This document shows positions 22,941 to 30,606 of a stretch of 37,198 nucleotides of DNA, one piece after another. Made by a program: the position numbers and the translations under genes. The stretch lies in contig JAIOAT010000027.1 of NCBI GenBank assembly GCA_019873685.1, positions 1 to 37,198 of the forward strand, given 5' to 3'. This DNA comes from Chloroflexota bacterium. GTDB taxonomy: Bacteria > Chloroflexota > Anaerolineae > Aggregatilineales > Ch27. The notes under the pieces were generated by a model, which was not told the DNA's origin, did no database searches, and saw only the letters and a program-made list of their open reading frames with translations. Numbering within the stretch: the stretch's first letter is position 1; every line of letters begins with the position of its first letter.

Positions 22941-24335
22941 ATGCACTGGTTGGCCCGGATTTCCACACGATCATCGCCGATCCATACCTGCCTGCGGTTA
23001 TTGTTGCTGTTCATTCTGGTGATGGGGGGCGCCGCCGGGAGCCTGCAGGCGCAGGGCAACCTGCTGACCTACGGCACGAGCGTCGTCGGCACGCTCACCG
23101 CGGAAGCCCCGCTCGGCTTCTATATGTTTAATGGCACAGTGGGCGACCACGTGACCGCTTATGTCATCGGCATCACGCCCGGCATGACCCCGGCGCTGAG
23201 CCTGATGGGCATCAACCAGCGCCAGCTGGCCGTCAGTCAGGGCGATCCGCTGCTGGGAGCCAGCGGCGCGGCGCGGATCAGCTATCGTCTACCGGATACC
23301 GGCCTGTACACCCTGATGATCACGAACCCCGGCGGGACCGCCGGCGAATTCCTGTTGCATCTGGGGGCGCGCCCGGCGGCGGCCAGCCTGGACCTGATGC
23401 CGGGTGTTCCGGCGGCGATCAACATCCCGCCCGGCGCTGCGCCGATCCAGTACAGCTTTGACGCCGACCCGACCGGCCCGCTGACCCTGCAGATTCTGAG
23501 CACAACGCCCGGCTTTGCCTTCAGCGCCCAGGTCTACAACCCGCTGGGCCAGCTCATCGGCCTGCTGGGCGGCCCCGGTCTGCAGGGGACAGACCTGACC
23601 ATCGGCCCGGATAGCGGCCTGTACGAGATCGTCCTTTCCGGCTGGGCACCGGAGACATCCGGTGCGCTGACGCTGCTGCTGACTTCAGGCGGCGGGCCGG
23701 CCCCGGTTGGCGTGCCCCCTACCCCGGCGCCGCCTACCGAAACGCCGCAGGCGCTGGTCTGCCTGGTGCGCACAGCGGGCAGCACCAACGTCAACATCCG
23801 CAGCGGCCCGGCGACCGTCTTCCCCGTCATCGGGATGCTCAACCCCGCCAGCAGCCTGGAGGTCATCGGCCAGAGCCTGGATGGCAGCTGGTATGTGGTC
23901 AACTTCGCCGGGCAACGCGGCTGGGTTTCCGGCGCGGTCACCCGGCTGGAAGGGCCATGCGGCAGCTTGCTCTTCTTCGAAAGCCCGCCCACGCCCACCC
24001 CGCTGCCCGCTACCGCTACGCCCACCCCGCCGCCCGGCGCGATCATCAACTTCACGGTGAATGGCACCGGCGCGATCACGGTTGGCCCCGGCGGCTGCGG
24101 GACGGTCTCCTGGTACACGGAGAACGTCCGCGAGGTCTACTACCAGGGTGTTGGCGTCGCCGGGGTCGGCTCCCGTGATGAATGCCCGGCGACCACGACG
24201 ACATACACCCTGCGGGTGGTTCTGCAGGATGGCAGTGTCACTGAGCGCTACGTGACCATTAACAGGATAGCTCTCATCATCACCCTGCCGCCGATCATCA
24301 CGCTGCCGCCAGTCATCACCCTGCCCGGCCCGTAA
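22941..24335 (+). CDS. exported PPC/SH3b protein, paralogue of the one at 6489-8225
   Basis: 464 residues, ATG at 22941 with GAGGAAGG upstream. Long signal peptide (core LRLLLLFILVMGGAAGSLQAQ). Two PPC-like modules (about 40-260: YGTSVVGTLTAEAPLGFYMF, GDHVTAYVIG), Pro/Thr linker, SH3b domain (about 275-335: NVNIRSGPATVFPVIG, GWVSGAV), second Pro/Thr linker, then the Ig-like module INFTVNGTGAITVGPGGCG with two cysteines. It ends in a repeat-like tail of ITLPP units instead of the extra PPC-like domain of its paralogue. Domain order and motifs match the paralogue module by module, so the two arose by duplication. It is the only gene in its transcription unit, with a strong terminator. Confidence 0.85.
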   Translation: MHWLARISTRSSPIHTCLRLLLLFILVMGGAAGSLQAQGNLLTYGTSVVGTLTAEAPLGFYMFNGTVGDHVTAYVIGITPGMTPALSLMGINQRQLAVSQGDPLLGASGAARISYRLPDTGLYTLMITNPGGTAGEFLLHLGARPAAASLDLMPGVPAAINIPPGAAPIQYSFDADPTGPLTLQILSTTPGFAFSAQVYNPLGQLIGLLGGPGLQGTDLTIGPDSGLYEIVLSGWAPETSGALTLLLTSGGGPAPVGVPPTPAPPTETPQALVCLVRTAGSTNVNIRSGPATVFPVIGMLNPASSLEVIGQSLDGSWYVVNFAGQRGWVSGAVTRLEGPCGSLLFFESPPTPTPLPATATPTPPPGAIINFTVNGTGAITVGPGGCGTVSWYTENVREVYYQGVGVAGVGSRDECPATTTTYTLRVVLQDGSVTERYVTINRIALIITLPPIITLPPVITLPGP

Positions 24336-24353
24336 GGCGCCCTGCGCAGGCCC

Positions 24354-24388
24354 GGGGCGGCCCTCATCAGCCGGGGCCGCCCCTTTTT
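24354..24388 (+). terminator. intrinsic terminator
   Basis: Perfect 10-bp stem GGGGCGGCCC (24354-24363) with complement at 24374-24383, 10-nt loop, then TTTTT. It lies 18 bases after the PPC/SH3b stop and before the convergent phosphatase gene. Confidence 0.92.
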
Positions 24389-24428
24389 GTGTGTGGCGCT
24401 GGCGCTTCCTGGAAAGGGCAACGCTCCA

Positions 24429-25016
24429 CTAGTAGGGGCGGCAATACGTCAGCGTCGGCACTGCCGCGCCATCGGTGAAGGTCAGGGTGGTGATAGAAGC
24501 GGTCTCCGGGAAGGGGTCGATCAGGAACTGCGTTTCCAGCGTAAAGGGCAGGCCACGCACCCACAGGTGCATCCACAGCAGCAATTCCCCGTGGGAGACG
24601 GCGACGACTTCGCCCTGGGGGAAGCGGCGGCGCACCCGGCGGATGAAGCGCTGCGCCCGGTTGAAGATGTCTTCCGGCTGTTCGTAGTGGGGTGGGATAT
24701 TCGTGAACATGTCCCAGCCGCTGGCTTCCAGCTCAGCCAGCGGGCGGCCCTCATGAGGGGTATGCGTCTCATCCAGCAGGCGCGAAAGTCGCACGCGCAG
24801 ATCGGGATGCCGACTGGCGATGATCCGGGCCGTCTGGACAGCGCGCAGGCGCGGGCTGCTGAAGACGGCCGCCAGCGGGCGCTCCTGCAGGATTCTGGCG
24901 GCGGCTTCCGCCTGCGCCCGGCCCGCGGCGCTGAGCGGGAAGCGGGGCAACCGCCCGTAAAGCACCCCCGCCGGGTTATGCACCTGACCATGCCGGACAA
25001 AGTGGATGACAGTCAT
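24429..25016 (-). CDS. histidine phosphatase family protein (copy B)
   Basis: 195 residues, ATG at 25016 with AGAGGG upstream. Phosphoglycerate-mutase-like fold: catalytic RHG in VIHFVRHGQVHNP, Arg of SSPRLRAVQTA, a Glu in the DETHTPHEGRP loop, and the second catalytic His in SHGE. The set is complete for a phosphohydrolase. It is too short for a classical dPGM. It lies 30 bp behind a paralogue in the same direction, and the two share long stretches such as LQERPLAAV and TASITTL. Likely a broad phosphatase (for example phosphoserine, adenosylcobalamin or sugar phosphate); substrate not determinable. Confidence 0.92.
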   Translation of the reverse strand: MTVIHFVRHGQVHNPAGVLYGRLPRFPLSAAGRAQAEAAARILQERPLAAVFSSPRLRAVQTARIIASRHPDLRVRLSRLLDETHTPHEGRPLAELEASGWDMFTNIPPHYEQPEDIFNRAQRFIRRVRRRFPQGEVVAVSHGELLLWMHLWVRGLPFTLETQFLIDPFPETASITTLTFTDGAAVPTLTYCRPY

Positions 25017-25046
25017 ACGCCCTCTGGTGTTGCCGCAGAACGGCGG

Positions 25047-25628
25047 TCAGTACGGTCGCCGGTAGCTTAGCGCTGGCAGGCTCGCGCCATTGGCGAAGGC
25101 CAGCGTGGTGATTGACGCGGTGGCGGGATAGGCGGCCCGATTCTTGGTGTCATCGGTGAAGGGCACGCCGGCCACCCAGAACTGGACGGCCAGCACAAGG
25201 TCGCCGTGGGTGACTACCGCCACTTCCTGATCGGGGTAAGCCGCCCGCAGCCGCCCGATCAGGCGCAGGACGCGCCTGAGGATATCTTCCGGCGTCTCAT
25301 AGCCGGGCGGCACATTGGTGTAGAGCCGCCAGCCCTCAGCTTCCAGTTCGGCGGCAGGGCGACCCTGATGCGGGTTGCGCACCTCATCCACCAGCCTGGA
25401 AAGACGCACCGGCAGCCCATGCGGTCGGGCGATGATGGCGGCCGTCTGGCGGGCGCGCAGGCGCGGGCTGCTGATTACGGCGGCCAGCGGGCGTTCCTGC
25501 AGATACGCCGCGGCTGCGGCAGCCTGCTCAAGACCCCGCTGGCTCAGCCGGTAACGCGGCAACCGCCCGTAAAGGATGTGCTGCGGGTTATGCACCTCGC
25601 CGTGGCGAACAAAATAGATGGTGGTCAT
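25047..25628 (-). CDS. histidine phosphatase family protein (copy A)
   Basis: 193 residues from the ATG at 25628, chosen because TTIYFVRHG aligns with the paralogue start; a longer frame to 25685 exists. Catalytic RHG, SSPRLRARQTA, DEVRNPHQGRP and THGD are all present. It is the first gene of a two-gene unit with copy B. The extracted order of motifs is identical and both end in the same pattern (ASITTL...YRRPY / TYCRPY), so this is a tandem duplication that has diverged around the substrate pocket (ETQF versus DDTKN segment). Function as for copy B. Confidence 0.9.
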   Translation of the reverse strand: MTTIYFVRHGEVHNPQHILYGRLPRYRLSQRGLEQAAAAAAYLQERPLAAVISSPRLRARQTAAIIARPHGLPVRLSRLVDEVRNPHQGRPAAELEAEGWRLYTNVPPGYETPEDILRRVLRLIGRLRAAYPDQEVAVVTHGDLVLAVQFWVAGVPFTDDTKNRAAYPATASITTLAFANGASLPALSYRRPY

Positions 25629-25749
25629 CAAACCTGTCGGGGTCAACAGCCGGTGGGGCAAAACGCAACCGCCAGCAGGACGCATACCAGACCGTCGGGA
25701 CCCGCCCGGAATAGCGCCCCCCCCGCCTGGCCGCGCTTATTCTACCCGG

Positions 25750-26028
25750 CTAGGCAGCGTTTTCAAAGGCAGCGACAATCCGCTCCGCTTCCTGGTATTC
25801 GGGGCTGCCAGGGGTGGCCTTCTCCAGGATGGCGGTCGCCTGGATGTACTGCTCAACCGTGATGGTCTGGCCGGCGCGCTGCAGGCGGTTGTGCTGTTCG
25901 ATGGAAAGCCACAGGCGCTCTTCGGCGGTCAGGGCGCCCAGCTCGCGCTCGACCTCAATGACCTGCTCTTCCCGCAAGGCCCCCTGCTGCTCCAGCAGCG
26001 CCTTGAGCCGTTCAAAGGCCTCGGTCAT
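25750..26028 (-). CDS. small alpha-helical hypothetical protein
   Basis: 92 residues, ATG at 26028 with an excellent ribosome site (GGAGGAATCCGC). Composition is Glu/Leu/Ala/Gln-rich with predicted helices throughout (FERLKALLEQQGALREEQVIEVERELG and PEYQEAERIVAAFENA, read in parts). No membrane helix or cysteine. It is upstream of the phosphatase pair on the same strand with 121 bp between, so it may share their transcript. Not recognised; a small regulator, adaptor or antitoxin-like protein cannot be told apart. Confidence 0.72.
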   Translation of the reverse strand: MTEAFERLKALLEQQGALREEQVIEVERELGALTAEERLWLSIEQHNRLQRAGQTITVEQYIQATAILEKATPGSPEYQEAERIVAAFENAA

Positions 26029-26269
26029 GCGGATTCCTCCACAGAAAAGCTGCGCGTTCTCCCCTCCGGGTCAGGTAACAGAGGTCGCGCTGTACAGCGG
26101 CTGAAGCCGAGCCGGAACACCCTCACCAGGCACGATTCAGCCTAGCGCACAATGCGCGGCCTGACAACAGACCTTTATTCCTACTCCCTCCCCGCGCAAC
26201 CCGCCCCGCACCCGCCGCGTATAGACAGGTAGCATCGCCCGCTGCAGTTATGCCATTGGGGGGAGAACC

Positions 26270-26926
26270 ATGCTTCAGGATACCAGGTATCGTGGACGAA
26301 TCGTCGCCGGGGCCGCGCTGATTCTGCTGGGTCTGGCCCAGATCATCACCAACAGCGTTGACGCATCGTGGGAAGTGTGGATGTGGGTCGTTGCGCTGGC
26401 TATATCGGCCATCGGCTTCACCTGGCTGTATCTGGCCGAGCGCCAGGTATGGCAGGCCATCGTGGCTTACGTCTCCGCCGCGGTGCTGGTCGTCGTAGTC
26501 ATCGCCGCCGTGCTGAAGTTGAGCGGCGTCTGGGTGCCGGTGATTGTCCTGCTGCTAATCGCGGCGCCGTTCGCCTACGCCGCCTACCAAACCCGTCAGT
26601 GGGGGCTGGCTATCCCGGCCTATGTGCTGGTGGCGATCATCCCGGTGCTGTTCCTGGGGGAGGCAGGCAATGAGTCCCAGCTTGTCCCGGCTTATGTCCT
26701 GGGCGTGATTGGTCTGCCGTTCATCGTTGCCTTTTTCTACACGCGCCAGTGGCCATTCCTGATCCCCGGCGGGATCATGGTGCTGATGGCGCTAGCGTTC
26801 CTGTTCAGCGCGGTAGAAACGCTTGGCCCGGTCATCAGCGTTGCCGTAGCGGTGATCATGATCGTAGCGGGGGCCTATATGCTCCTGGCCGGGCGCGGAG
26901 AGGAAAAGCCCAAGCGCGAAGGCTAG
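26270..26926 (+). CDS. polytopic membrane protein of unknown function
   Basis: 218 residues, ATG at 26270 with GGGGGGAGAA upstream. Seven to eight hydrophobic segments cover nearly the whole chain: RIVAGAALILLGLAQIIT, VWMWVVALAISAIGFTWLYL, IVAYVSAAVLVVVVIAAVLK, VPVIVLLLIAAPFAYAA, LAIPAYVLVAIIPVLFL, VPAYVLGVIGLPFIVAFFY, FLIPGGIMVLMALAFLF and VISVAVAVIMIVAGAYMLL. Short loops and a basic tail (GRGEEKPKREG). The repeated pattern (Y/F-x-TRQW-x-x-x-IP) in two places suggests internal duplication. No transporter motif seen. Confidence 0.8.
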   Translation: MLQDTRYRGRIVAGAALILLGLAQIITNSVDASWEVWMWVVALAISAIGFTWLYLAERQVWQAIVAYVSAAVLVVVVIAAVLKLSGVWVPVIVLLLIAAPFAYAAYQTRQWGLAIPAYVLVAIIPVLFLGEAGNESQLVPAYVLGVIGLPFIVAFFYTRQWPFLIPGGIMVLMALAFLFSAVETLGPVISVAVAVIMIVAGAYMLLAGRGEEKPKREG

Positions 26927-26968
26927 GCAGCGCACCTTTGCCAGCGCCGAGGTAATTCGGAGTGCTCA

Positions 26969-26998
26969 CCGGGGGCGGCCATCTCTGACCACCCCCGG
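26969..26998 (+). terminator. weak hairpin after the membrane protein gene
   Basis: CCGGGGG and CCCCCGG form a 7-bp stem with a 16-nt loop, 42 bases after the stop, followed by CTCCTGTTTCTC. The U-tract is poor. Confidence 0.45.
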
Positions 26999-27052
26999 CT
27001 CCTGTTTCTCATCGAATTCTTATAAAACTGACTGGATTTATCGACAAATATG

Positions 27053-27061
27053 TGCTATGGT
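27053..27061 (+). promoter_or_regulatory. candidate promoter ahead of the hairpin array
   Basis: TGCTATGGT, an extended -10-like site, follows an AT-rich stretch (about 27012-27052) that stands out from the GC-rich surroundings. Best -35 is TGGATT at 27033-27038, 17-bp spacing. It faces the hairpins, with no reading frame between. Confidence 0.4.
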
Positions 27062-27125
27062 AGGCATGGTTGAGCGTGAAAACGCTTGATCGGCAGAGTC
27101 CACCATCCCAACCCCATCACTGCCC

Positions 27126-27214
27126 GTGGACTCGCCTGCACAGACGACGCTACTGACATTGACCCTCAATGTTCAATCCCCCCCCTGTAGCATCGTCTGT
27201 GCAGGCGAGTTCAC
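27126..27214. repeat. nested inverted repeat, 28-bp arms
   Basis: Arms 27126-27153 and 27187-27214 pair at 26 of 28 positions (CTCGCCTGCACAGACG in the left arm against its complement on the right). The loop holds a second perfect hairpin, ACATTGA-CCC-TCAATGT at 27156-27172. Differences between arms fall where G-U pairs would be kept in RNA, which hints at RNA-level conservation. A short MITE-like element is an alternative. Confidence 0.8.
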
Positions 27215-27333
27215 CGTTGAAGTGCCACTGCAGCCCGAACCGCCCGGCATCGCCATCGTCACCCTGCATGCTCGCTCATCGCCGTCTGATCGCTGATCAT
27301 CGCTGCACCATCCCTGCCGGCGGTGCCACCTCA

Positions 27334-27396
27334 CCTTTGCCAGGACAGGCTCCTCATGCCAGCTTCGACGTCCCCCGGAGTCTGTCCTGGCGAAGG
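27334..27396. repeat. inverted repeat, about 20-bp arms
   Basis: Arms 27334-27353 and 27377-27396 share GCCAGGACAG and its complement with two mismatches, loop of 23 nt. Same orientation series as the hairpins on either side. Confidence 0.75.
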
Positions 27397-27428
27397 CAGG
27401 TCTTCGAACAACTGCCCTGCGCAAACAT

Positions 27429-27460
27429 ACGGCGGCTCCTGAGTGTTCAGGGGCCGCCGT
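27429..27460. repeat. 14-bp hairpin with 4-nt loop
   Basis: ACGGCGGCTCCTGA (27429-27442), loop GTGT, complement at 27447-27460; one position is a G-U pair in RNA. No U-tract on the plus strand; on the minus strand it lies 98 bases after the flavodoxin stop and is followed by TATGTTTG, so it might also work as that gene's terminator. Confidence 0.7.
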
Positions 27461-27557
27461 ACTGCGTTATCGCCGGGCGAGGGGCTGCGCTGCAAAGCCC
27501 ACAAACGCCATCCCGCAGACTTCTGCAGGGCAATCTTCCTACACAAACAGCCGGAAC

Positions 27558-28061
27558 TCACCCGGCCAGCTGCGCGTAGGTCTCCCCTGTCCAGGCGCGG
27601 ATGGCGTCCCAGTTGCGGAAGTCACCCTCCGGCGGTTTCATCATGCGCATCATCATCTTCTCCAGCAGACCCAGCCGCGCCGTCTGCATCCTCCCGGCAA
27701 AGAAGCCTTCCGCCTGCGGGGTGAAGATAGCCCGCACCGGGTCGAGATAGGCATGCACAGTCTGGCGGTTTTCCGGCGTATCCTCATGCAGGGTCAGGCA
27801 CACCGTGAAGAAGGCGGTCGGGCGCTGGCTCAGGGCGTCTTTGTGCGCCTCCACAAAGGAGACCGCTTCCTTCAGCCACTGGCCGACACGGATGGCGCTA
27901 CCGACAAAGGCCACGTCATAGCCGTCCAGGCCGCGCACGTTCTTGATCGGCACCACATCCACTTCAGCGCCTGCTTCCCGCAACACCTTGCCCATAAATT
28001 CGGCCACCTCAGCCGTGGCGCCGGTCTTGCTGGCGTAGGCGACCAGGACTCGCTTGCTCAT
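27558..28061 (-). CDS. flavodoxin domain protein (HemG/flavodoxin_5-like)
   Basis: 167 residues, ATG at 28061. The FMN phosphate loop is visible at the start: VLVAYASKTGATAEVAEFMG (T/S-x-T-G-x-T pattern). Later segments YDVAFVGSAIRVGQWL and AFFTVCLTLHE fit the flavin-contacting loops of the flavodoxin_5 group, which includes menaquinone-dependent protoporphyrinogen oxidase HemG. The C-terminal Met-rich stretch (LLEKMMMRMMKPPEGDFRNWDAIRAW, read in parts) is also typical of HemG-like proteins. No haem genes are adjacent, so a general FMN redox protein is equally possible. Gene is 111 bp downstream of cydD in the same direction. Confidence 0.85.
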   Translation of the reverse strand: MSKRVLVAYASKTGATAEVAEFMGKVLREAGAEVDVVPIKNVRGLDGYDVAFVGSAIRVGQWLKEAVSFVEAHKDALSQRPTAFFTVCLTLHEDTPENRQTVHAYLDPVRAIFTPQAEGFFAGRMQTARLGLLEKMMMRMMKPPEGDFRNWDAIRAWTGETYAQLAG

Positions 28062-28172
28062 CGCGTCGATATGCTCCTCTGTGATGATCGATTTGAAAGG
28101 GTACCCCTCTATACTATTACATACGTTAGACAGGCTGGTAGGTTGCGCCGCATGGTAGTCTGCGCAGCTGAA

Positions 28173-29918
28173 TCAGCCAGCCAGCCAGCGGGGATCGTAC
28201 GCCGCCAGCAGGCGGCTGTATAGCCCACCCGCCGCCCGCAGTTCGTCATGCGTCCCGATCTCGATCACACGCCCCTCATCCAGAACGACGATCCGGTCGG
28301 CGCGGACGACCGTATGCAGGCGATGGGCGATGATCAGCGCCGTACGCCCGCGCAGCAGCCGCCTGATCGCCTCCTCCACCGCCGCTTCGCTCTCGGCGTC
28401 CAGGTGAGCGGTTGGTTCGTCCAGGATCAGCAGCGGCGCATCGCGCAGGAAGGCGCGGGCCAGGGCGATACGCTGGGCCTGCCCGCCAGAAAGGCGCGCC
28501 CCGCGTTCCCCGACCACGGTCGCGTAGCCATCCGGCAGGGCGCGGATGAAGCCGTCCGCCCCGGCCTGCCGGGCGGCGTAGGCGACCTCGTCCGGTGTGG
28601 CGTGGGGGCGACCCAGGCGGATGTTGTCCAGGATGCTGGCGTTGAACAGGTACGGTCGCTGGGGGACCCAGGCCAACCGCGTCCGCCAGACATCTGCGGG
28701 GATGGTCGCCAGCGGGACACCGTCAACCGTGATCGTCCCGGAATCGGGGGCGATGAAGCGCAACAGCAGCGCGGCAATCGTGCTCTTGCCCGCCCCGGAA
28801 GGTCCAACCAGGGCCACCTGCTGACCCGGCTCCACAGCAAAGGCGACGCCATCCAGCGCAGCGCGGCGCCCACGATCGTAGGTGTAGCGCACATCAGTGA
28901 AAACGATGTGCATCCGCTGCGGCGCAGGGGATGCGGATATTGCTGGCGGCTCTACCGTCTCCGGCAGAGGCGTCTCCAGAATGGCGAAAATCCGCGCCGC
29001 TGCCGTCACGCCGCTGATCCCGGCGTGGAAGCGCACGCCCAGCGTCCGCAGCGGCAGGTAGTATTCCGGCGTCAGCACCAGCACAAACAGCGCCTGCTCA
29101 AAATCCAGCAGGCCATACAGCAGCCGCACGCCGATCTCCACCGCTACGATCGCCGTGCTGAGCGTGGCGATCAGTTCCAGGGCCAGCGCGGAAAGGAAGG
29201 CCACGCGCAACACGCCCAGCGTTGTCGCCCGCCAGCGGTCGCTGATGCGGGCGATGACCTCGACCTGGCGGCGGCTGCGCCCGAATAGCTTAAGCGTGGT
29301 CAGGCCCTGCAGCGCGTCCAGAAAGTGGGCGCTCATGCGGCTGAGCGTCTGCCACTGGCGGCGGGTGACTCCCCGCGCCAGCGCCCCGATCAACACCATA
29401 AAGAACGGGATTAGCGGCGCGGTGAGCAGCAACACCAACCCCGAAAGCGGCTCCAGCGGCAGGATAAAAGCGAGGAAGGTCAGCGGGACCAGCGCGGCCA
29501 GGGCCAGCGCTGGCAGATAATCGCGGAAGTAAGCGTCCAGTTCCTCCACGCCCTGCAGGGCGACGGCGACCAACTCGCCGCTGCGTTCGCCGCCTGTATA
29601 CGCCGGGCCAAGCGCCAGCAGCTGGCCGTAGAGCGCCGAGCGCAGGGCCTGTTTGATCCGCCCGGCCAGGGCGTCAGCAGCAGATGCGCTCAGCCAGGCG
29701 GTCCCCGCCCGCGCCAGCGCCAGCCCCGCCAGCGCCAGCAATAGCGGCGTCACCTCGACCAGGGTCCGCCCACCCAGGAAGACGCCGGCAATGGCCCGAC
29801 TGAGCACGCGCGCCTGCAACACCAGCAGCGTCCCACCCAGCACGCCGAGGCCAACCGTCAACGCCAGCCGGGAATGCTCCCCGCGCAGCAAGCTGAGCAA
29901 CCGCCTGTCGAGATTCAT
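28173..29918 (-). CDS. cydD: ABC exporter CydD (thiol reductant export, bd oxidase assembly)
   Basis: 581 residues, ATG at 29918. Six membrane helices in an ABC type I exporter core (residues 1-310), with the CydD-type segments FFMVLIGALARGVTRRQW and FVLVLTPEYYLPLRTLGVRFHAG (read in parts). ATPase domain: Walker A GPSGAGKST at about 365, Q-loop VPQRPYLF, signature LSGGQAQRIALARA, Walker B LLILDEPTAHLD and switch His in IIAHRLH. In E. coli, CydD forms a heterodimer with CydC and exports cysteine and glutathione, needed for cytochrome bd. No CydC gene is next to it here: the gene after it is a flavodoxin and the one before faces away. The cydAB operon is 12 kb away. Assignment rests on motif style rather than a search. 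Confidence 0.88.
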   Translation of the reverse strand: MNLDRRLLSLLRGEHSRLALTVGLGVLGGTLLVLQARVLSRAIAGVFLGGRTLVEVTPLLLALAGLALARAGTAWLSASAADALAGRIKQALRSALYGQLLALGPAYTGGERSGELVAVALQGVEELDAYFRDYLPALALAALVPLTFLAFILPLEPLSGLVLLLTAPLIPFFMVLIGALARGVTRRQWQTLSRMSAHFLDALQGLTTLKLFGRSRRQVEVIARISDRWRATTLGVLRVAFLSALALELIATLSTAIVAVEIGVRLLYGLLDFEQALFVLVLTPEYYLPLRTLGVRFHAGISGVTAAARIFAILETPLPETVEPPAISASPAPQRMHIVFTDVRYTYDRGRRAALDGVAFAVEPGQQVALVGPSGAGKSTIAALLLRFIAPDSGTITVDGVPLATIPADVWRTRLAWVPQRPYLFNASILDNIRLGRPHATPDEVAYAARQAGADGFIRALPDGYATVVGERGARLSGGQAQRIALARAFLRDAPLLILDEPTAHLDAESEAAVEEAIRRLLRGRTALIIAHRLHTVVRADRIVVLDEGRVIEIGTHDELRAAGGLYSRLLAAYDPRWLAG

Positions 29919-30001
29919 CCGCGCCCCTCGCCCTTTCTGCGCCCGTTATACCGAAATCAGGGCAGGCGCCGCCAGCAGTTGCCAGCAGGTCGGGCGAGAT
30001 A

Positions 30002-30010
30002 TGCTAGAAT
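30002..30010 (+). promoter_or_regulatory. extended -10 upstream of the DinB-like gene
   Basis: TGCTAGAAT, 83 bases upstream of the chosen start. The nearest TTGCCA is 20 bp away, too far for a normal spacer. Confidence 0.4.
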
Positions 30011-30093
30011 CTATGCTAAGGAGGAAGATAGCCACAGGGAAACCCGGCAGCGGCCAGTTGCCGCCGGGTATATCAGAGAGACGAGACTCCCTT

Positions 30094-30606
30094 ATGCTCA
30101 TCTCCACCATTCGGACGCTTTACGCCTACAACGCCTGGGCCAACGCCCGTGTCCTGGCTGCCGCCAGCCAGCTCACGGGCGAACAGTTCACCACCCCGGT
30201 ACCCGTACCCGGCGCGAGCTTCCGTTCCGTCCGCGATACGCTGGTGCACACCCTCGGCGCACAACGGCACTGGCTGGCGCGCTTCCGCCAGTGGGAGCCG
30301 CCGGAGTTCCTGACCGCGGAAACATGCCCTGACCTGACCGCATTGCAGGGACACTGGGACGCCGTTGAGACGGACACACAGACCTTTGTCGCGGCGCTGG
30401 ACAACGACCTGCTGGGTACGGTCATCACCTACACCACTCGCTGGGGCCGCACGTACAGCTACCCCCTGTGGCAGATGATGATCCACCAGGTCAACCACGC
30501 TACCCACCACCGCAGCGAATCCGCCATGCTGCTAGCGCACTGGGGCCAGTCGCCGGGCGAGCTGGGTTTCATCACCTATATCGACGAGCAAACCGCCGGG
30601 GCCTGA
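30094..30606 (+). CDS. DinB-like metal-binding protein
   Basis: 170 residues from the ATG at 30094; an in-frame ATG at 30002 would overlap the promoter and is less likely. Four-helix bundle pattern of the DinB/YfiT family: start TIRTLYAYNAWANARVL, His52 in RDTLVHTLGAQRHW, and His131 and His135 in HQVNHATHHR. These three His residues match the family metal triad. Family members include thiol-dependent transferases (bacillithiol or mycothiol S-transferases) and stress-induced proteins; the exact role cannot be told. The last 35 bases overlap the 3' end of the convergent reductase gene. Confidence 0.9.
   Translation: MLISTIRTLYAYNAWANARVLAAASQLTGEQFTTPVPVPGASFRSVRDTLVHTLGAQRHWLARFRQWEPPEFLTAETCPDLTALQGHWDAVETDTQTFVAALDNDLLGTVITYTTRWGRTYSYPLWQMMIHQVNHATHHRSESAMLLAHWGQSPGELGFITYIDEQTAGA

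Larger units (their letters stand above)
27068..27460 (+). ncRNA. candidate structured non-coding RNA (hairpin array)
   Basis: Gene-free segment 26927-27557 between convergent genes. From just behind the promoter candidate there are four hairpins in order: AGCGT-GAAA-ACGCT at 27073-27086 (GNRA tetraloop, extendable to 8 bp with two G-U pairs), the long nested hairpin at 27126-27214, one at 27334-27396 and a 14-bp one at 27429-27460. No frame there has a ribosome site or a protein-like composition. No match in structure or motif to tmRNA, RNase P RNA, SRP RNA or known riboswitches was recognised. Boundaries are guesses and expression is not shown. Confidence 0.35.

Noticed and set aside
26927..27557. 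tmRNA, SRP RNA or RNase P RNA in the gene-free gap
   Set aside because: No tag-peptide frame, no SRP apical GGAA motif context and no RNase P conserved core were found.
27169..27579. 136-codon plus-strand frame in the hairpin region
   Set aside because: It starts inside the loop of an inverted repeat, has no ribosome site, and its Pro/Ser/Arg composition is that of unselected sequence.
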